A DNA stretch of 56,809 nt from an uncultured Clostridia bacterium (GTDB lineage: Bacteria > Bacillota > Clostridia > TANB77 > CAG-508). The stretch lies in contig CANRBJ010000010.1 in the NCBI GenBank assembly GCA_947628815.1, forward strand, positions 1 to 56,809. Direction: 5' to 3'. The notes beneath the pieces were generated by a model. It did not search any database, was not told where the DNA came from, and saw only the letters and a list, made by a program, of their open reading frames with translations. Positions 38,547 to 46,937 of the stretch are shown here, piece by piece. The translations under genes and the position numbers were made by a program. How positions within the stretch are numbered: the stretch's first letter is position 1; each line of letters starts with the position of its first letter.

Positions 38547-40163
38547 TATCTATCTCCTCACTATCATAAGCATTTAATTGCTCAAAATTAAAATGAATAT
38601 AAATCTTTTTGTCCTGATCTACCTCAATTCTATCTACAATATCAAAAAGTATTTCTTTGTTAATATATTCAGCCTTTAAGAAATTTTTTGTTTTTTCTTT
38701 TACTTCTTGATTAGAAACTTCTTTTTTTTCATTAGAAGATAATAAATCCACTTTATATTGTAAAGATGAAATATTTTCTTCTAGTTGTTTTCTTTCGTTC
38801 AAAAATTTTCGAGAATATCTAATATAATCGTTTTCATCAATGACACCGATTAAGTCTATCTTCATATATTTGCTCTATTTTTTTATTTAGACCTTCTATT
38901 TTTTCATTAAGTACTTTAATATGTGATAGATAATCTTTAATAATTTCAGAATTATCGTTTTTCTTTTTTAGTATTGCTTTTTTATATGTATCAGAATTAG
39001 TATTTAATATACAAACTTTTCTAATATAAGAAAGAATTTCATTTTCTAGTTTATCATAATTATTGTATTGTTTTATACATTGACCTTTATTTGCTTTACC
39101 ACAAATTGCATATCTTCTTTCATATTTCGTATCTTTATATTTTTCCGTTTTAGTAACAAAAGTAAGTTTATTGCCACAGTTATGACAGTATGTAATACCT
39201 TTTAGTAAATATTCTCTATTGCGATTACGAGTATTGTATTTTCTGTCTAGAATCTGTTGTACCTTATTAAAAGTATCAATGTCAACTAATGGTTCATGTG
39301 CATTTTCTTCTACAATCCATAATTCACGAGGTAAATCAATTTTTTTCTTACTTTTATAACTAAGTTTTTTGGTTTTACCTTGAAGTAATTTACCTAAATA
39401 CACTTCATTTTTAATAATTTTCTGAACAGAAGTAGGTCTCCACTTATAATAATCTTTAGATCTATGAACCAAATTCATATTTAGATAAACTGCAGGTGGA
39501 TCAATATTTTCTTTATTCAAAACATCGCAAATACTATAAGTAGTCATTCCATTAACATACATTTCAAATATTCTTTTTACAATATTACTTGCATATTCAT
39601 CAACTAATAAGTGTCCTAAACTATCATTTTTATCCTTCTTATAACCATAAGGTGGATATGCTGATATATACTGGCCATTCTCTCTTTTTTGTTTACAAAC
39701 ACTACGAATCTTTTTAGAAATATCTTTTGCATACATATCATTAAGAACTGCTTTGAATGGTGTTATATCACTTGCACTTGAATTATCTTCAAATGTATCT
39801 AAATTATCTAATAGAGCGACATATCTAATATTTTTTTCAGGGAAATAACTTTCAATATAAAAACCGGTTTTTATATAGTCTCTTCCAAGTCTCGATAAGT
39901 CTTTTGTGATTACCATATTAATTTTATTATCTTCAATATCTCGAATCATCCTATTAAAACCTGGTCTATCAAAAGTTGTTCCGACTTACTCCATCATCAA
40001 TATATTCATCATATAGACTTAATCCATTTTCTTTTATGTATCGTAACATTAGATTTCTTTGGTTTGTTACACTTTCACTTTCTTGCTTATCACCATCTTC
40101 CTTTGATAATCTTATATACATAGCGACATTAAAGTCGGTAGAATTACTTATATTTAGAAACAT
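38530..40163 (-). CDS. Large serine recombinase A (two +1 shifts at CGG)
   Basis: Reading from 40163 through two C skips gives 543 aa, the same length and domain order as recombinase B. Resolvase domain: VAMYIRLSKEDGDKQESES, then DDGVS-(c)-GTTFDRPGF at 39983, VITKDLSRLGRDYIKTGFYIESYF; recombinase domain; zinc ribbon CHNCGNKL...C...C; and a C-terminal coiled coil split at 38848 (AAT CGG TGT CAT TGA becomes LN-GVIDENDYIRYSRKF). Length 1634 = 3n+2 fits two shifts. Neither fragment alone would have both catalytic and DNA-binding domains. GGGAGG lies before the ATG. Confidence 0.88.
38845..38848 (-). other. CGGT +1 frameshift site (recombinase A, Gly439)
   Basis: Minus-strand AAT CGG TGT CAT TGA; resumes GGT GTC ATT GAT. 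The only site of the set followed by T, so the signal is CGG rather than CGGA. Confidence 0.85.
39980..39983 (-). other. CGGA +1 frameshift site (recombinase A, Gly61)
   Basis: Minus-strand AGT CGG AAC; resumes GGA ACA ACT TTT, matching DDGxxGTxF of serine recombinases and of recombinase B next door. Confidence 0.92.
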
Positions 40164-40232
40164 TTTATCCTCCCAAATTATAAGTATTCACTTTCGAATT
40201 TAATTATATCTTACTAATATAAAAAAACTCAA

Positions 40233-40262
40233 GTGCCAAGTAAAAAATATTTTACTTGGCAT
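40233..40262 (-). terminator. Hairpin terminator on the minus strand
   Basis: TGCCAAGTAAAA (40234-40245) and TTTTACTTGGCA (40250-40261); on the minus strand a U run (complement of A7 at 40221) follows. It overlaps the end of the 46-aa gene and separates it from the recombinases. Confidence 0.7.
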
Positions 40263-40392
40263 TGTCGTACTTATAATCATTATATTTAAGATATTTTAGA
40301 AATGCTTTTTCAATTATTGTTTCAATTTTTTCTCCGTTATTATTAAATAATGGTATTATTTCATATTTTTGATTTGTAGATACTTGCTTCAT
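40252..40392 (-). CDS. Small hypothetical protein (46 aa)
   Basis: Starts at ATG 40392 with GAGGTG six bases upstream and ends inside the hairpin. Sequence begins MKQVSTNQKYEIIPLFNN; a short strand-rich N-terminus and helical C-terminus with many Lys and Tyr. Small proteins of this kind are common beside recombinases in clostridial elements. No function assigned. Confidence 0.5.
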   Translation of the reverse strand: MKQVSTNQKYEIIPLFNNNGEKIETIIEKAFLKYLKYNDYKYDNAK

Positions 40393-40432
40393 AACAACAC
40401 CTCTTCAAAAGTATATTAGTGATTGTGTGCTA

Positions 40433-40681
40433 TTATGAAATTTTTTTTGTATCACGTATATAATCTTCAAATAGTTTAATAACATTGTCCCATCTAATTA
40501 GTGAATCATTAGTTAAGTGTACTTCACATTTTTCAACATACGAATAGTCTGTTTTGGATCTAATTGCAAGTTCTAATTTTTTGCTATTATTAGCAGAATA
40601 TTCAATTTGAGCAAATACTTTATCTTGTTTCTCATTTAATGAATCCGCTAATTTAAAAATTTTTAATAATTTTTCTTCCAT
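40433..40681 (-). CDS. Hypothetical protein (82 aa)
   Basis: Helix-rich N-terminus (KLLKIFKLADSLNEKQDKVF) followed by a strand-rich part ending in a helix (WDNVIKLFEDYIRDTKK). AAAGGTG before the ATG; 6 bases from the preceding gene, so in the same minus-strand operon. Family not recognised. Confidence 0.55.
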   Translation of the reverse strand: MEEKLLKIFKLADSLNEKQDKVFAQIEYSANNSKKLELAIRSKTDYSYVEKCEVHLTNDSLIRWDNVIKLFEDYIRDTKKIS

Positions 40682-40687
40682 AGAATT

Positions 40688-41104
40688 TCACCTTTCCTTA
40701 ATATATTTAGGCACATCATAAGAACGACCAAGACTTGAATCGAACTCATATCGCCTTTTGGAAGGGTTATATTTGTATGCACTATAATTCCATTTTCTAT
40801 AATTTTCATTGCTAATATGTGATGATTTTGATAATTCTTTACTGGCTTGTTTATGTTGTTCTTGAACAAAAGAATAATTATCTTCTATTTTTTGTTTATC
40901 TCTTTTGTCTTTTGCAAACTTATTTTTAGCAGTTTTTCTTTTCTCTTTTGAGATATTTGCTCGATACTCTTTTTCTTGCATATATCTAGGATCGTTTTTA
41001 ATTACCTTTGTTATATATGCAGAAGAAAAATGTTCTTTTTCAGCAATTTCCTTTACTTTTAGATGTTCTATATAAAATAGAGCAATAATATTTTCTTTTG
41101 ACAT
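40688..41104 (-). CDS. HTH protein of an integrative element
   Basis: 138 aa. N-terminal helix-turn-helix (IALFYIEHLKVKEIAEKEHFSSAYI TKVI, about residues 5-34), then a very basic Lys/Arg-rich helix and a Tyr-rich tail. Likely DNA-binding. I use the ATG at 41104, ten bases after AAGGTGG, not the TTG two codons before it. A TTGTCGA motif lies upstream at 41133-41139, matching the repeats at 42320. Confidence 0.6.
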   Translation of the reverse strand: MSKENIIALFYIEHLKVKEIAEKEHFSSAYITKVIKNDPRYMQEKEYRANISKEKRKTAKNKFAKDKRDKQKIEDNYSFVQEQHKQASKELSKSSHISNENYRKWNYSAYKYNPSKRRYEFDSSLGRSYDVPKYIKER

Positions 41105-41171
41105 TTTCAAATTACCACCTTAGGTTAATTTTTTGTCGATACTTTTTGGGTATGACGAGACTATTAGAAAT

Positions 41172-41342
41172 TTATTTAATTTCTAATTCTTTCATTTTTT
41201 TTCTAAATGCTTCTTGCTTTTGCTTTTTAATCTTTAATTCTTTGTGTAGTTTATATTTCAATTTTAGTTTAGGTAAAAGTACATCAAAGAAAAATACAAC
41301 TACCACAAAAGCAATTCCTAATAATACAAATTTGAAAAACAT
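41172..41342 (-). CDS. Small single-pass membrane protein
   Basis: 56 aa: hydrophobic helix (VLLGIAFVVVVFFF, about residues 6-22) and a strongly basic cytosolic tail with KLKLKYKLHKELKIKKQKQ. AAAGGAG lies 8 bases before the ATG at 41342. Unknown role. Confidence 0.55.
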   Translation of the reverse strand: MFFKFVLLGIAFVVVVFFFDVLLPKLKLKYKLHKELKIKKQKQEAFRKKMKELEIK

Positions 41343-41493
41343 CTTATATTCTCCTTTCATTAAATTATGAAAAGACAGATAAGAGCATGTCCTACCTGTC
41401 TTTTTGCTAATATAGTGCTTCCTTAAAATTTGCCCTTCATTATATATACATGGAGCAAGTCATAATTTTTCTACCCAAAATTTCAAAAAATTT

Positions 41494-41673
41494 TCAAAAT
41501 TTATAATTTTTGATTCCTTCAATTAGTTTTAATATGATAAATTGGTATCTATCTTCATCACCGAAACTATACCTTTTAATAATATTTTTCTTTCGTTCTA
41601 TGATTTCCAGTATAGCCATTTCATTACCGTTTTTTGCTAACTTTCCCAACTCATATAGATTTTTATTTTTCAT
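41494..41673 (-). CDS. Small helical protein coupled to a sigma-like gene
   Basis: 59 aa (MKNKNLYELGKLAKNGNEM..., ending NYKF). Its ATG (41673) lies inside the end of the sigma-like gene, an 11-base overlap implying translational coupling. The pattern ELGKLAKNGNEMAILEIIE recalls the small helix-turn-helix partners found next to sigma factors in Tn916-like elements. Confidence 0.5.
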   Translation of the reverse strand: MKNKNLYELGKLAKNGNEMAILEIIERKKNIIKRYSFGDEDRYQFIILKLIEGIKNYKF

Positions 41674-42070
41674 TGTTAGAATCTCCTTTCAAATATTTCT
41701 TTAATTTTTCAATAGCTCTTAATTTTATTCTGCTAACAGATTTTGAACATATATCTAATATTTTTGCTGCTTCATCTTGTGATAAATCTTCTTGAAAAAG
41801 CAAAAAAATCACCGACTGCTCGATAGCAGACAGTGATTTAATAGCATTATTTAATTCTAATGTGTTTGTAATATGGTCAATAGTAGAGAAAGCACCATTA
41901 AGGATACTAACCTCTTGTAAAAAGGCGGAGTAGTCCTCATCATCTACAATAGTCCTTTCTTTGTTAGCTAAACTCATTTGTTTTCTGAAGTAATCTTTAG
42001 ATGATAAAATGATAGTTTTGTTAAGGTAACTATCAAACCTTTCTTCTTGAAAGTCATTTTTGCTTTCCAT
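41663..42070 (-). CDS. Small sigma-70-like factor
   Basis: 135 aa, with a clear C-terminal region 4 (LSAIEQSVIFLLFQEDLSQDEAAKILDICSKSVSRIKLRAIEKLKKYL) that binds -35 elements, and a shortened region 2. Such small factors control integration or transfer genes in clostridial elements. GGGAGGG precedes the ATG. First gene of the minus operon running toward the recombinases. Confidence 0.75.
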   Translation of the reverse strand: MESKNDFQEERFDSYLNKTIILSSKDYFRKQMSLANKERTIVDDEDYSAFLQEVSILNGAFSTIDHITNTLELNNAIKSLSAIEQSVIFLLFQEDLSQDEAAKILDICSKSVSRIKLRAIEKLKKYLKGDSNNEK

Positions 42071-42185
42071 GAATGTTCCCTCCCAAATACTAATTTGGGC
42101 TTAACATCCCTATCAAGTGGAACACAAAAAAAAACAAAACCTCCTTCCATCTCAGAATTTTCATTTTTAATATTTATATAAAATT

Positions 42186-42287
42186 AGGGCGTAATAGTCC
42201 TGTTAAAACTTAAATAAGTTATCGTAAGTATCCTTCACATACATCTCTCGTACATATGCTCTACTTAAAACAGGTATATTAAGCCCT
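42186..42287. repeat. Large inverted repeat in the divergent region
   Basis: Arms AGGGCGTAATAGTCCTGTT (42186-42204) and AACAGGTATATTAAGCCCT (42269-42287) match 16 of 19; the spacer holds the palindrome ACTTAAATAAGT. The 453-base stretch 42071-42523 has no gene; it also holds the TTGTCGA cluster and probable promoters. Confidence 0.65.
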
Positions 42288-42319
42288 GCTAAAAGTATAC
42301 AAAAATTAGAATAAAAAAA

Positions 42320-42406
42320 TTGTCGAATTTTGTCCGAGATTTTGTCGAAAAGCGAAATAACAAAGCATTAAAAGACAAAAAACACTTGCAAAAAGTGTAT
42401 CGACAA
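42320..42406. promoter_or_regulatory. Cluster of TTGTCGA motifs
   Basis: TTGTCGA at 42320-42326 and 42342-42348, a one-base variant TTGTCCGA at 42330-42337, and the reverse form TCGACAA at 42400-42406; a further copy is at 41133-41139. Spacing near one helical turn suggests operator sites for an element regulator, such as the XRE protein at 42524, or iterons. Confidence 0.5.
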
Positions 42407-42523
42407 AAAATGATATACTTTGACAAAGTACGATTTTTTATACTAATAAAGTATATGATGTTTCTCTAAAAGAATGTAAAATATACATATATATAGTACA
42501 TTACTAAATGGGAGGTTTGAAAA

Positions 42524-42877
42524 ATGACACTTGATAAGATCGTAATAGGAGCAAGAATTCGAAAAATTAGAGAAGAAGTATTTGAAGAATCCAGGCAGCA
42601 ATTTGCAAAAAGATGTGATTTAACCGAAAGACATATAGGGCAAATAGAAAGAGGCGACTTTTTGCTTAGCCTCAGTTCATTAGATAATATAGTTTCAAGC
42701 ACTGGACTTGATGCAGACTATATTTTGTATGGAAAAGGTGAAAATAGTAAATTACAGGTTAGAAAAACTTTAATTGATATTATTGATAAAAGCGACAAAG
42801 AAGAACTAAAAATGTACTATAAATGTATTTCAACAATTAAGAGTTATGTAACAAAAAAAGGTAAAAATAATGGATAA
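42524..42877 (+). CDS. XRE-family HTH regulator
   Basis: 117 aa. N-terminal Cro/CI-type HTH (ARIRKIREEVFEESRQQFAKRCDLTERHIGQIE, about residues 9-41) followed by a helical C-terminus (KEELKMYYKCIS). GGGAGG before the ATG. Divergent from the sigma-like operon, so probably the element's lifestyle repressor acting on TTGTCGA sites. Confidence 0.8.
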   Translation: MTLDKIVIGARIRKIREEVFEESRQQFAKRCDLTERHIGQIERGDFLLSLSSLDNIVSSTGLDADYILYGKGENSKLQVRKTLIDIIDKSDKEELKMYYKCISTIKSYVTKKGKNNG

Positions 42878-43012
42878 CAATTTAAATATTGTTATCTTTT
42901 GTGTTATAGGAATGCCCAAAAATTATTAAGTGTTAAAATAGTCAAAACAACTACCCAATAGGAATTATAAATCACATTTTAAGACATTATAATGGATGTA
43001 TGGGGTGGTAAG

Positions 43013-43339
43013 ATGAATGTATTTGATAAATATCTATTAAAAAAAGATAATTTTGTAAGAAGAAGAATAGAAATAGATAATTCATTATATGAACAATTAA
43101 ATAAATTGGTAGAAGAATATGATGCATCAATTAATAAAATGGTAAATATAGCAATTATAGAACTAATTAATAGCGGTAACATTGCTATATATGAAAGACC
43201 AGAAAATGAAATTGTTGAAGCCCACAATTTTGCAATAAGAGAAACAGAATACTTAGAATTAGAGAAAATGAAAAATAAATATGGATTATCGATATATAAA
43301 TTAATTAATATTGCAATATATAATGCTTTAAATAGTTAA
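43013..43339 (+). CDS. Protein with two ribbon-helix-helix-like units
   Basis: 108 aa. Two similar halves: FVRRRIEIDNSLYEQLNKLVEEYDASINKMVNIAII (about 15-50) and the same strand-helix-helix order in HNFAIRETEYLELEKMKNKYGLSIYKLINIAIYNAL (73-108), so a tandem RHH duplication. Two RHH units in one chain could form a single-chain DNA-binding dimer. ATG at 43013 after GGGTGG. Confidence 0.6.
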   Translation: MNVFDKYLLKKDNFVRRRIEIDNSLYEQLNKLVEEYDASINKMVNIAIIELINSGNIAIYERPENEIVEAHNFAIRETEYLELEKMKNKYGLSIYKLINIAIYNALNS

Positions 43340-43340
43340 A

Positions 43341-43371
43341 GAAGGAACTTATTTAATTCCTTCTTTTTTTT
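43341..43371. terminator. Bidirectional terminator
   Basis: GAAGGAA (43341-43347) with TTCCTTC (43357-43363), T8 to the right; serves convergent genes and overlaps the end of the 43349 gene. Confidence 0.65.
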
Positions 43372-43708
43372 CATTTTGTAACTGATTCAAATAAACTATA
43401 GTATTATCTACAATAGATTTATATTCTTCACTTAAATTTATATAACCACAAAACGAATTGGTACTAGGCAAATCATTTTCAAGGTTAAGAAAATCACTAA
43501 ATAATTCATTAAGAGAAATATTATATAAATTGCATAAATTTATAATGATACTAATACTTCCTAAAGTTGTATTTGTTTCAAGTTGTCCTATATATCGAGA
43601 AGAACATCCAACTAATTCAGAAACTTGCTCCTGAGTATATCCATTTGATATTCTAGCTTTTTGCAACTTAGAACCGATTTTGATATTTGTATTTTTACAT
43701 AACCTCAT
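43349..43708 (-). CDS. XRE-family HTH regulator
   Basis: 119 aa. HTH in GSKLQKARISNGYTQEQVSELVGCSSRYIGQLE (about 12-45), then a helical tail. AGGTGA before the ATG at 43708. Upstream lies the 346-base gap with the long inverted repeat at 43835-43968, a plausible target. Confidence 0.8.
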   Translation of the reverse strand: MRLCKNTNIKIGSKLQKARISNGYTQEQVSELVGCSSRYIGQLETNTTLGSISIIINLCNLYNISLNELFSDFLNLENDLPSTNSFCGYINLSEEYKSIVDNTIVYLNQLQNEKKEGIK

Positions 43709-43834
43709 AAAATATTCACCTCATAACTGATATTACTATATAAAATACCAAAAATTTAATTAATAATACACGAAATAAAAAAAGCACCAATGATAGCAAA
43801 AAGTTGATAAAAAATGTTTAATATGTTAAGATAA

Positions 43835-43968
43835 ATATAAAATCTGCAGTATTTTTTTTGAATAAAATTACCATAAAATATTGATGTTTGTTGTTATAAA
43901 TATAAAAAAGTCCTCTAATACTAGGGCATATATAATTTAAGAAAAAATAAATACTGCAGATTTTATAT
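43835..43968. repeat. Perfect 18-bp inverted repeat, 98-bp spacer
   Basis: TATAAAATCTGCAGTATT (43835-43852) and its exact reverse complement at 43951-43968, each holding the palindrome CTGCAG. The spacer has CCTCTAATACTAGGG, itself partly palindromic. The gene-free stretch 43709-44054 otherwise contains only the 44004 promoter. Confidence 0.8.
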
Positions 43969-44003
43969 TATTAGTATAATAGTTAAAATGACTATTAAAA
44001 GGG

Positions 44004-44031
44004 TTGACTAAAGAAGAATTTATTGTATAAT
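44004..44031 (+). promoter_or_regulatory. Promoter of the small-gene operon
   Basis: TTGACT (44004-44009), 16 bases, TATAAT (44026-44031); 23 bases before the first of three small genes. Confidence 0.65.
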
Positions 44032-44054
44032 GTAATACATACGGAGGAACAAAA

Positions 44055-44240
44055 ATGGATGAAAATAAGATATTAGAATTATCAGAAAAAACAGTAAGAT
44101 TATTAGAAAAAACAAAAAAGAATAGTAAACTATACGAAAAAGAAAGACAACAATTATACTATTATTTTGTAACACAAAATAATCTTACTGACTGGGAGAA
44201 TTATATTAAAGAGTTTGAAGAAAAATTAAATAAAATGTAA
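44055..44240 (+). CDS. Small helical protein (61 aa)
   Basis: All-helical, charged (LELSEKTVRLLEKTKKNSKLYE), no membrane segment. ACGGAGG site before the ATG. First of three co-directional small genes with short spacing; family not recognised. Confidence 0.5.
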   Translation: MDENKILELSEKTVRLLEKTKKNSKLYEKERQQLYYYFVTQNNLTDWENYIKEFEEKLNKM

Positions 44241-44257
44241 AAATAATAGGAGGAAGG

Positions 44258-44551
44258 ATGGAGTATAATAAAAACAAATCACAAGATGTAATTAGAGCTT
44301 TATTGAAGGCAATTGTAAATCAAGAAAAAGCATTAGAAAAATTTTCAAATATGCTAAATAGTAGTAAAAATATTTTTAATATATCAATTGAATCTAATGA
44401 TGTAATGCCTTATGAAGAAATTGCTACTGCATTAAAACTAGAAAAAGAATACGAATATGAAAAAATATATCAAGAATTAGGTGATATGATTGATTTAGAT
44501 GAAAACATAGATATATTAATAAATAATTTTATAACTAAGTATAATTTGTAA
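44258..44551 (+). CDS. Small helical protein (97 aa)
   Basis: Helical with an acidic C-terminus (LGDMIDLDENIDILINNF). GGAGGAAGG before the ATG, 17 bases after the preceding stop. Family not recognised; likely same operon. Confidence 0.5.
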   Translation: MEYNKNKSQDVIRALLKAIVNQEKALEKFSNMLNSSKNIFNISIESNDVMPYEEIATALKLEKEYEYEKIYQELGDMIDLDENIDILINNFITKYNL

Positions 44552-44566
44552 TAAGAAGGTGAAGAA

Positions 44567-44896
44567 ATGAACAATGATATTAAGGACATTTTAGAAAAGA
44601 ATAACAATAAAGATATACAAAAGATAATAAAAGAAGATATTTTAAGAGAGTGTCCTGAGATAAAAAATGTAGAATTAGAGCATTTTTGTAATAATTTATA
44701 TGTATACTCAATATTAAAAGTATACAACATAGAAAAGAAAGAAATTGTGAAACAAATAATGTATCAAAATCAAAAATTCAATGAAAAACTAGAAAAAGAA
44801 AATATAGAGTTAAGCAAAGATTCTTTAAATATATATTTGAATTTTTTAGAAAACATTAACGATAAATATGAAAAAATAATAAAAGAAAGAATATAG
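44567..44896 (+). CDS. Small helical protein (109 aa)
   Basis: Helical, charged protein with a central CNNLYVYSILKVYNIEKKEIV stretch split by shorter helices. AAGGTGA before the ATG, 15 bases after the previous stop. Family not recognised. Confidence 0.5.
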   Translation: MNNDIKDILEKNNNKDIQKIIKEDILRECPEIKNVELEHFCNNLYVYSILKVYNIEKKEIVKQIMYQNQKFNEKLEKENIELSKDSLNIYLNFLENINDKYEKIIKERI

Positions 44897-44932
44897 ATAG
44901 TAAACGATTTTAAGTCGTATTTTTATTTACCG

Positions 44933-45028
44933 TATAATTCCTATTAGGAATAAATATTAGCAACTCATAGACAATAATAAAAGAAGGCAAAATATGAAAT
45001 AATACTAACAGGAATATTTATCATTCCT
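44933..45028. promoter_or_regulatory. Promoter and operators ahead of the 45047 regulator
   Basis: TATAAT (44933-44938) overlaps the palindrome ATTCCTATTAGGAAT (44937-44951); a second pair AGGAAT (45010-45015) and ATTCCT (45023-45028) lies just before the gene. The shared AGGAAT/ATTCCT half-sites suggest autoregulation by the XRE protein. Confidence 0.6.
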
Positions 45029-45046
45029 ATTAGTGGAGGGAAAGCT

Positions 45047-45415
45047 ATGGAATTTGTAGAAGGTAAAGAATATAAAGATTGGGAAAATTTTGGAATACGA
45101 CTAAAAAACGCAAGAAAAAGTATAGGTATGACATTAGAAGTATTAGCTGAAAAGACTCATAGAACAGAAAATTTTATAAGTCGAATAGAAAATGGAAAAA
45201 GCTGTAGTATTCATACCCTATATCAATTGTGTAGAGTATTGAATACATCAGCAGATGACTTATTATTGGGTAAAAAAGTGGAAAATAAAGAATATTATGA
45301 TAAAGAAATAATTATAAATATAATTAATAAATGTGATAAAAAGCAAATAAAAATAATTAAAGATGTATTAGTAGCCATGTTTCCTAATTTTGATGAATTA
45401 ATTAGTACTAAATAG
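45047..45415 (+). CDS. XRE-family HTH regulator
   Basis: 122 aa. HTH in RLKNARKSIGMTLEVLAEKTHRTENFISRIENGKSC (about 16-50), SADDLLLG, then a helical tail. GGAGGG before the ATG. Flanked upstream by AGGAAT operators. Confidence 0.82.
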   Translation: MEFVEGKEYKDWENFGIRLKNARKSIGMTLEVLAEKTHRTENFISRIENGKSCSIHTLYQLCRVLNTSADDLLLGKKVENKEYYDKEIIINIINKCDKKQIKIIKDVLVAMFPNFDELISTK

Positions 45416-45469
45416 AACAAAAGTCATACTTTTAACATCTAAATCAATACAAAAAAGGAGCAAGGAAAA

Positions 45470-45691
45470 ATGAACTTAAAAAATAAATTATCAGTGAAAA
45501 ATCAAAATTTATTAAATGAAATAGGTATCAATATAGAAGATAGGGAATATTCAAAAGAGGAAGTAAAACATTTTGAAAATGAAGTATTTACTCATATAAT
45601 GAGTAAAAGCAGTAAAAATAATGGCATTTCGGTAGAATTAAGTAAATATAATGAATTAGCAAGTATTTTAATAGATATTTCAAAAATATAA
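45470..45691 (+). CDS. Small hypothetical protein (73 aa)
   Basis: Charged, helical (SVKNQNLLNEIGINIEDREYSKEEVKHFENEV). Resembles small phage/ICE proteins with LLNEIGI.IEDREYS at the start, function unknown. AAAGGAGC before the ATG; 54 bases after the regulator. Confidence 0.5.
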   Translation: MNLKNKLSVKNQNLLNEIGINIEDREYSKEEVKHFENEVFTHIMSKSSKNNGISVELSKYNELASILIDISKI

Positions 45692-45782
45692 GAGAGAAGG
45701 AGCTATTGAGTAACTACATTTTTGTAATTTGAAAAGCATAATTATAAATTAATACTATAAAAAAAATTACAAGTTTATGTGT

Positions 45783-45823
45783 AAAAGTATAGAAACGAAA
45801 AATAATTTCTATACTTTTTTATT
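45783..45823 (+). terminator. Terminator
   Basis: 13-bp stem AAAAGTATAGAAA (45783-45795) with TTTCTATACTTTT (45806-45818), then T/A run. Confidence 0.8.
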
Positions 45824-45895
45824 TTATATTGTAACCTTTTTTTAAAATTTGGTAATATGTAAATGAAATGTTTAAGTAAGGAGATTTAGTCTAAA

Positions 45896-46435
45896 TTGAA
45901 TGAAAAAATTAGCGAACTAAAAATGAATAATGAAATAAATATGGAAAAAATTATAAATGAATATAGCAATTATTTGTTAGTTGTAGTTAAAAATATATGT
46001 GGAAATATGTTGACAAATGAAGATGTTGAAGAAATTATATTAGATGTTTTTTTAGCATTATGGAAAAATAGAGAAAAGCTAGATGAGTGTAAACCAATAA
46101 AACCATATATATCTAGTATAGCACATAACTTAACAAAAAAGAAAATGACAGAAATCCGTAAAGAGTACGATATTACACTATTAGAAGAAAATTTGGTAAT
46201 AGATATGACAAATTTTATAATAGATAACAAATTAAAAAAAGAAGAAGTGGAATATATACTCAATGAATTATCAGAAGAAGATTATCAAATATTTACTTTA
46301 TTTTATTATAATTCTTATAAAGTCAATCAAATTGCTAATAAATTAGACATTTCAACTGTAAAAGTTAAAACAAAATTATGTAGGATACGAAAGAAAATTA
46401 AGAAGAAATTAAAGGAAAGGGGGTATAGTATATGA
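45896..46435 (+). CDS. ECF-type sigma factor 1
   Basis: 179 aa with region 2 (IINEYSNYLLVVVKNICGN...EDVEEIILDVFLALWKNREKL) and region 4 (LSEEDYQIFTLFYYNSYKVNQIANKLDISTVKVKTKLCRIRKKI). The start is likely the TTG at 45896, with TAAGGAG 12 bases upstream. Its stop overlaps the start of the following membrane protein (ATGA), the usual sigma/anti-sigma arrangement. Confidence 0.82.
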   Translation: MNEKISELKMNNEINMEKIINEYSNYLLVVVKNICGNMLTNEDVEEIILDVFLALWKNREKLDECKPIKPYISSIAHNLTKKKMTEIRKEYDITLLEENLVIDMTNFIIDNKLKKEEVEYILNELSEEDYQIFTLFYYNSYKVNQIANKLDISTVKVKTKLCRIRKKIKKKLKERGYSI

Positions 46436-46875
46436 GTGAATTAAGAGAAAGAATATTAAAGGAATTTAAAGATAATATTACTATATCCAATTTAAAGGAG
46501 GAATATATAATGAAAAGAGATACTAGAAAACAGGTATTACTTGGAACAATGATAACTACATTAATATTATCTGGAAGTTTTATTACTGTTAATGCTTCTA
46601 CTAATGGTCAATTAGTTGAAAACATAAAAGATACAATCAAAGTTATTTTTATAAAAGACAACAATGAAGAAGAAATTAAAGGTAAAGAATATAAAAATAA
46701 AGATGGAGAGAATTGGATAACTTTTGAAAAAGACATAGATGGTTCACAAATGCAAGTAGATATTAATAAAGATGAATTTGATAAGCAAAATATGGAATTA
46801 GAAACAAAAATGACAATAGATGAAAATACAAATGAGAAAGATAGTTCAATTACAGTAGAATTAAAAGATAAATAG
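46432..46875 (+). CDS. Putative membrane anti-sigma factor 1
   Basis: 147 aa: cytoplasmic N-terminus (1-30), one transmembrane helix (VLLGTMITTLILSGSFITV, about 35-54), and an acidic extracellular domain with Lys/Glu/Asp repeats. ATGA overlap with the sigma gene implies coupled synthesis. An anti-sigma role is inferred from position and topology. Confidence 0.6.
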   Translation: MSELRERILKEFKDNITISNLKEEYIMKRDTRKQVLLGTMITTLILSGSFITVNASTNGQLVENIKDTIKVIFIKDNNEEEIKGKEYKNKDGENWITFEKDIDGSQMQVDINKDEFDKQNMELETKMTIDENTNEKDSSITVELKDK

Positions 46876-46937
46876 TATGAAAAATAGCGAGTGATCTTTG
46901 AATGAAGTCATTCGAATCAGAAATTACAATATATAGA

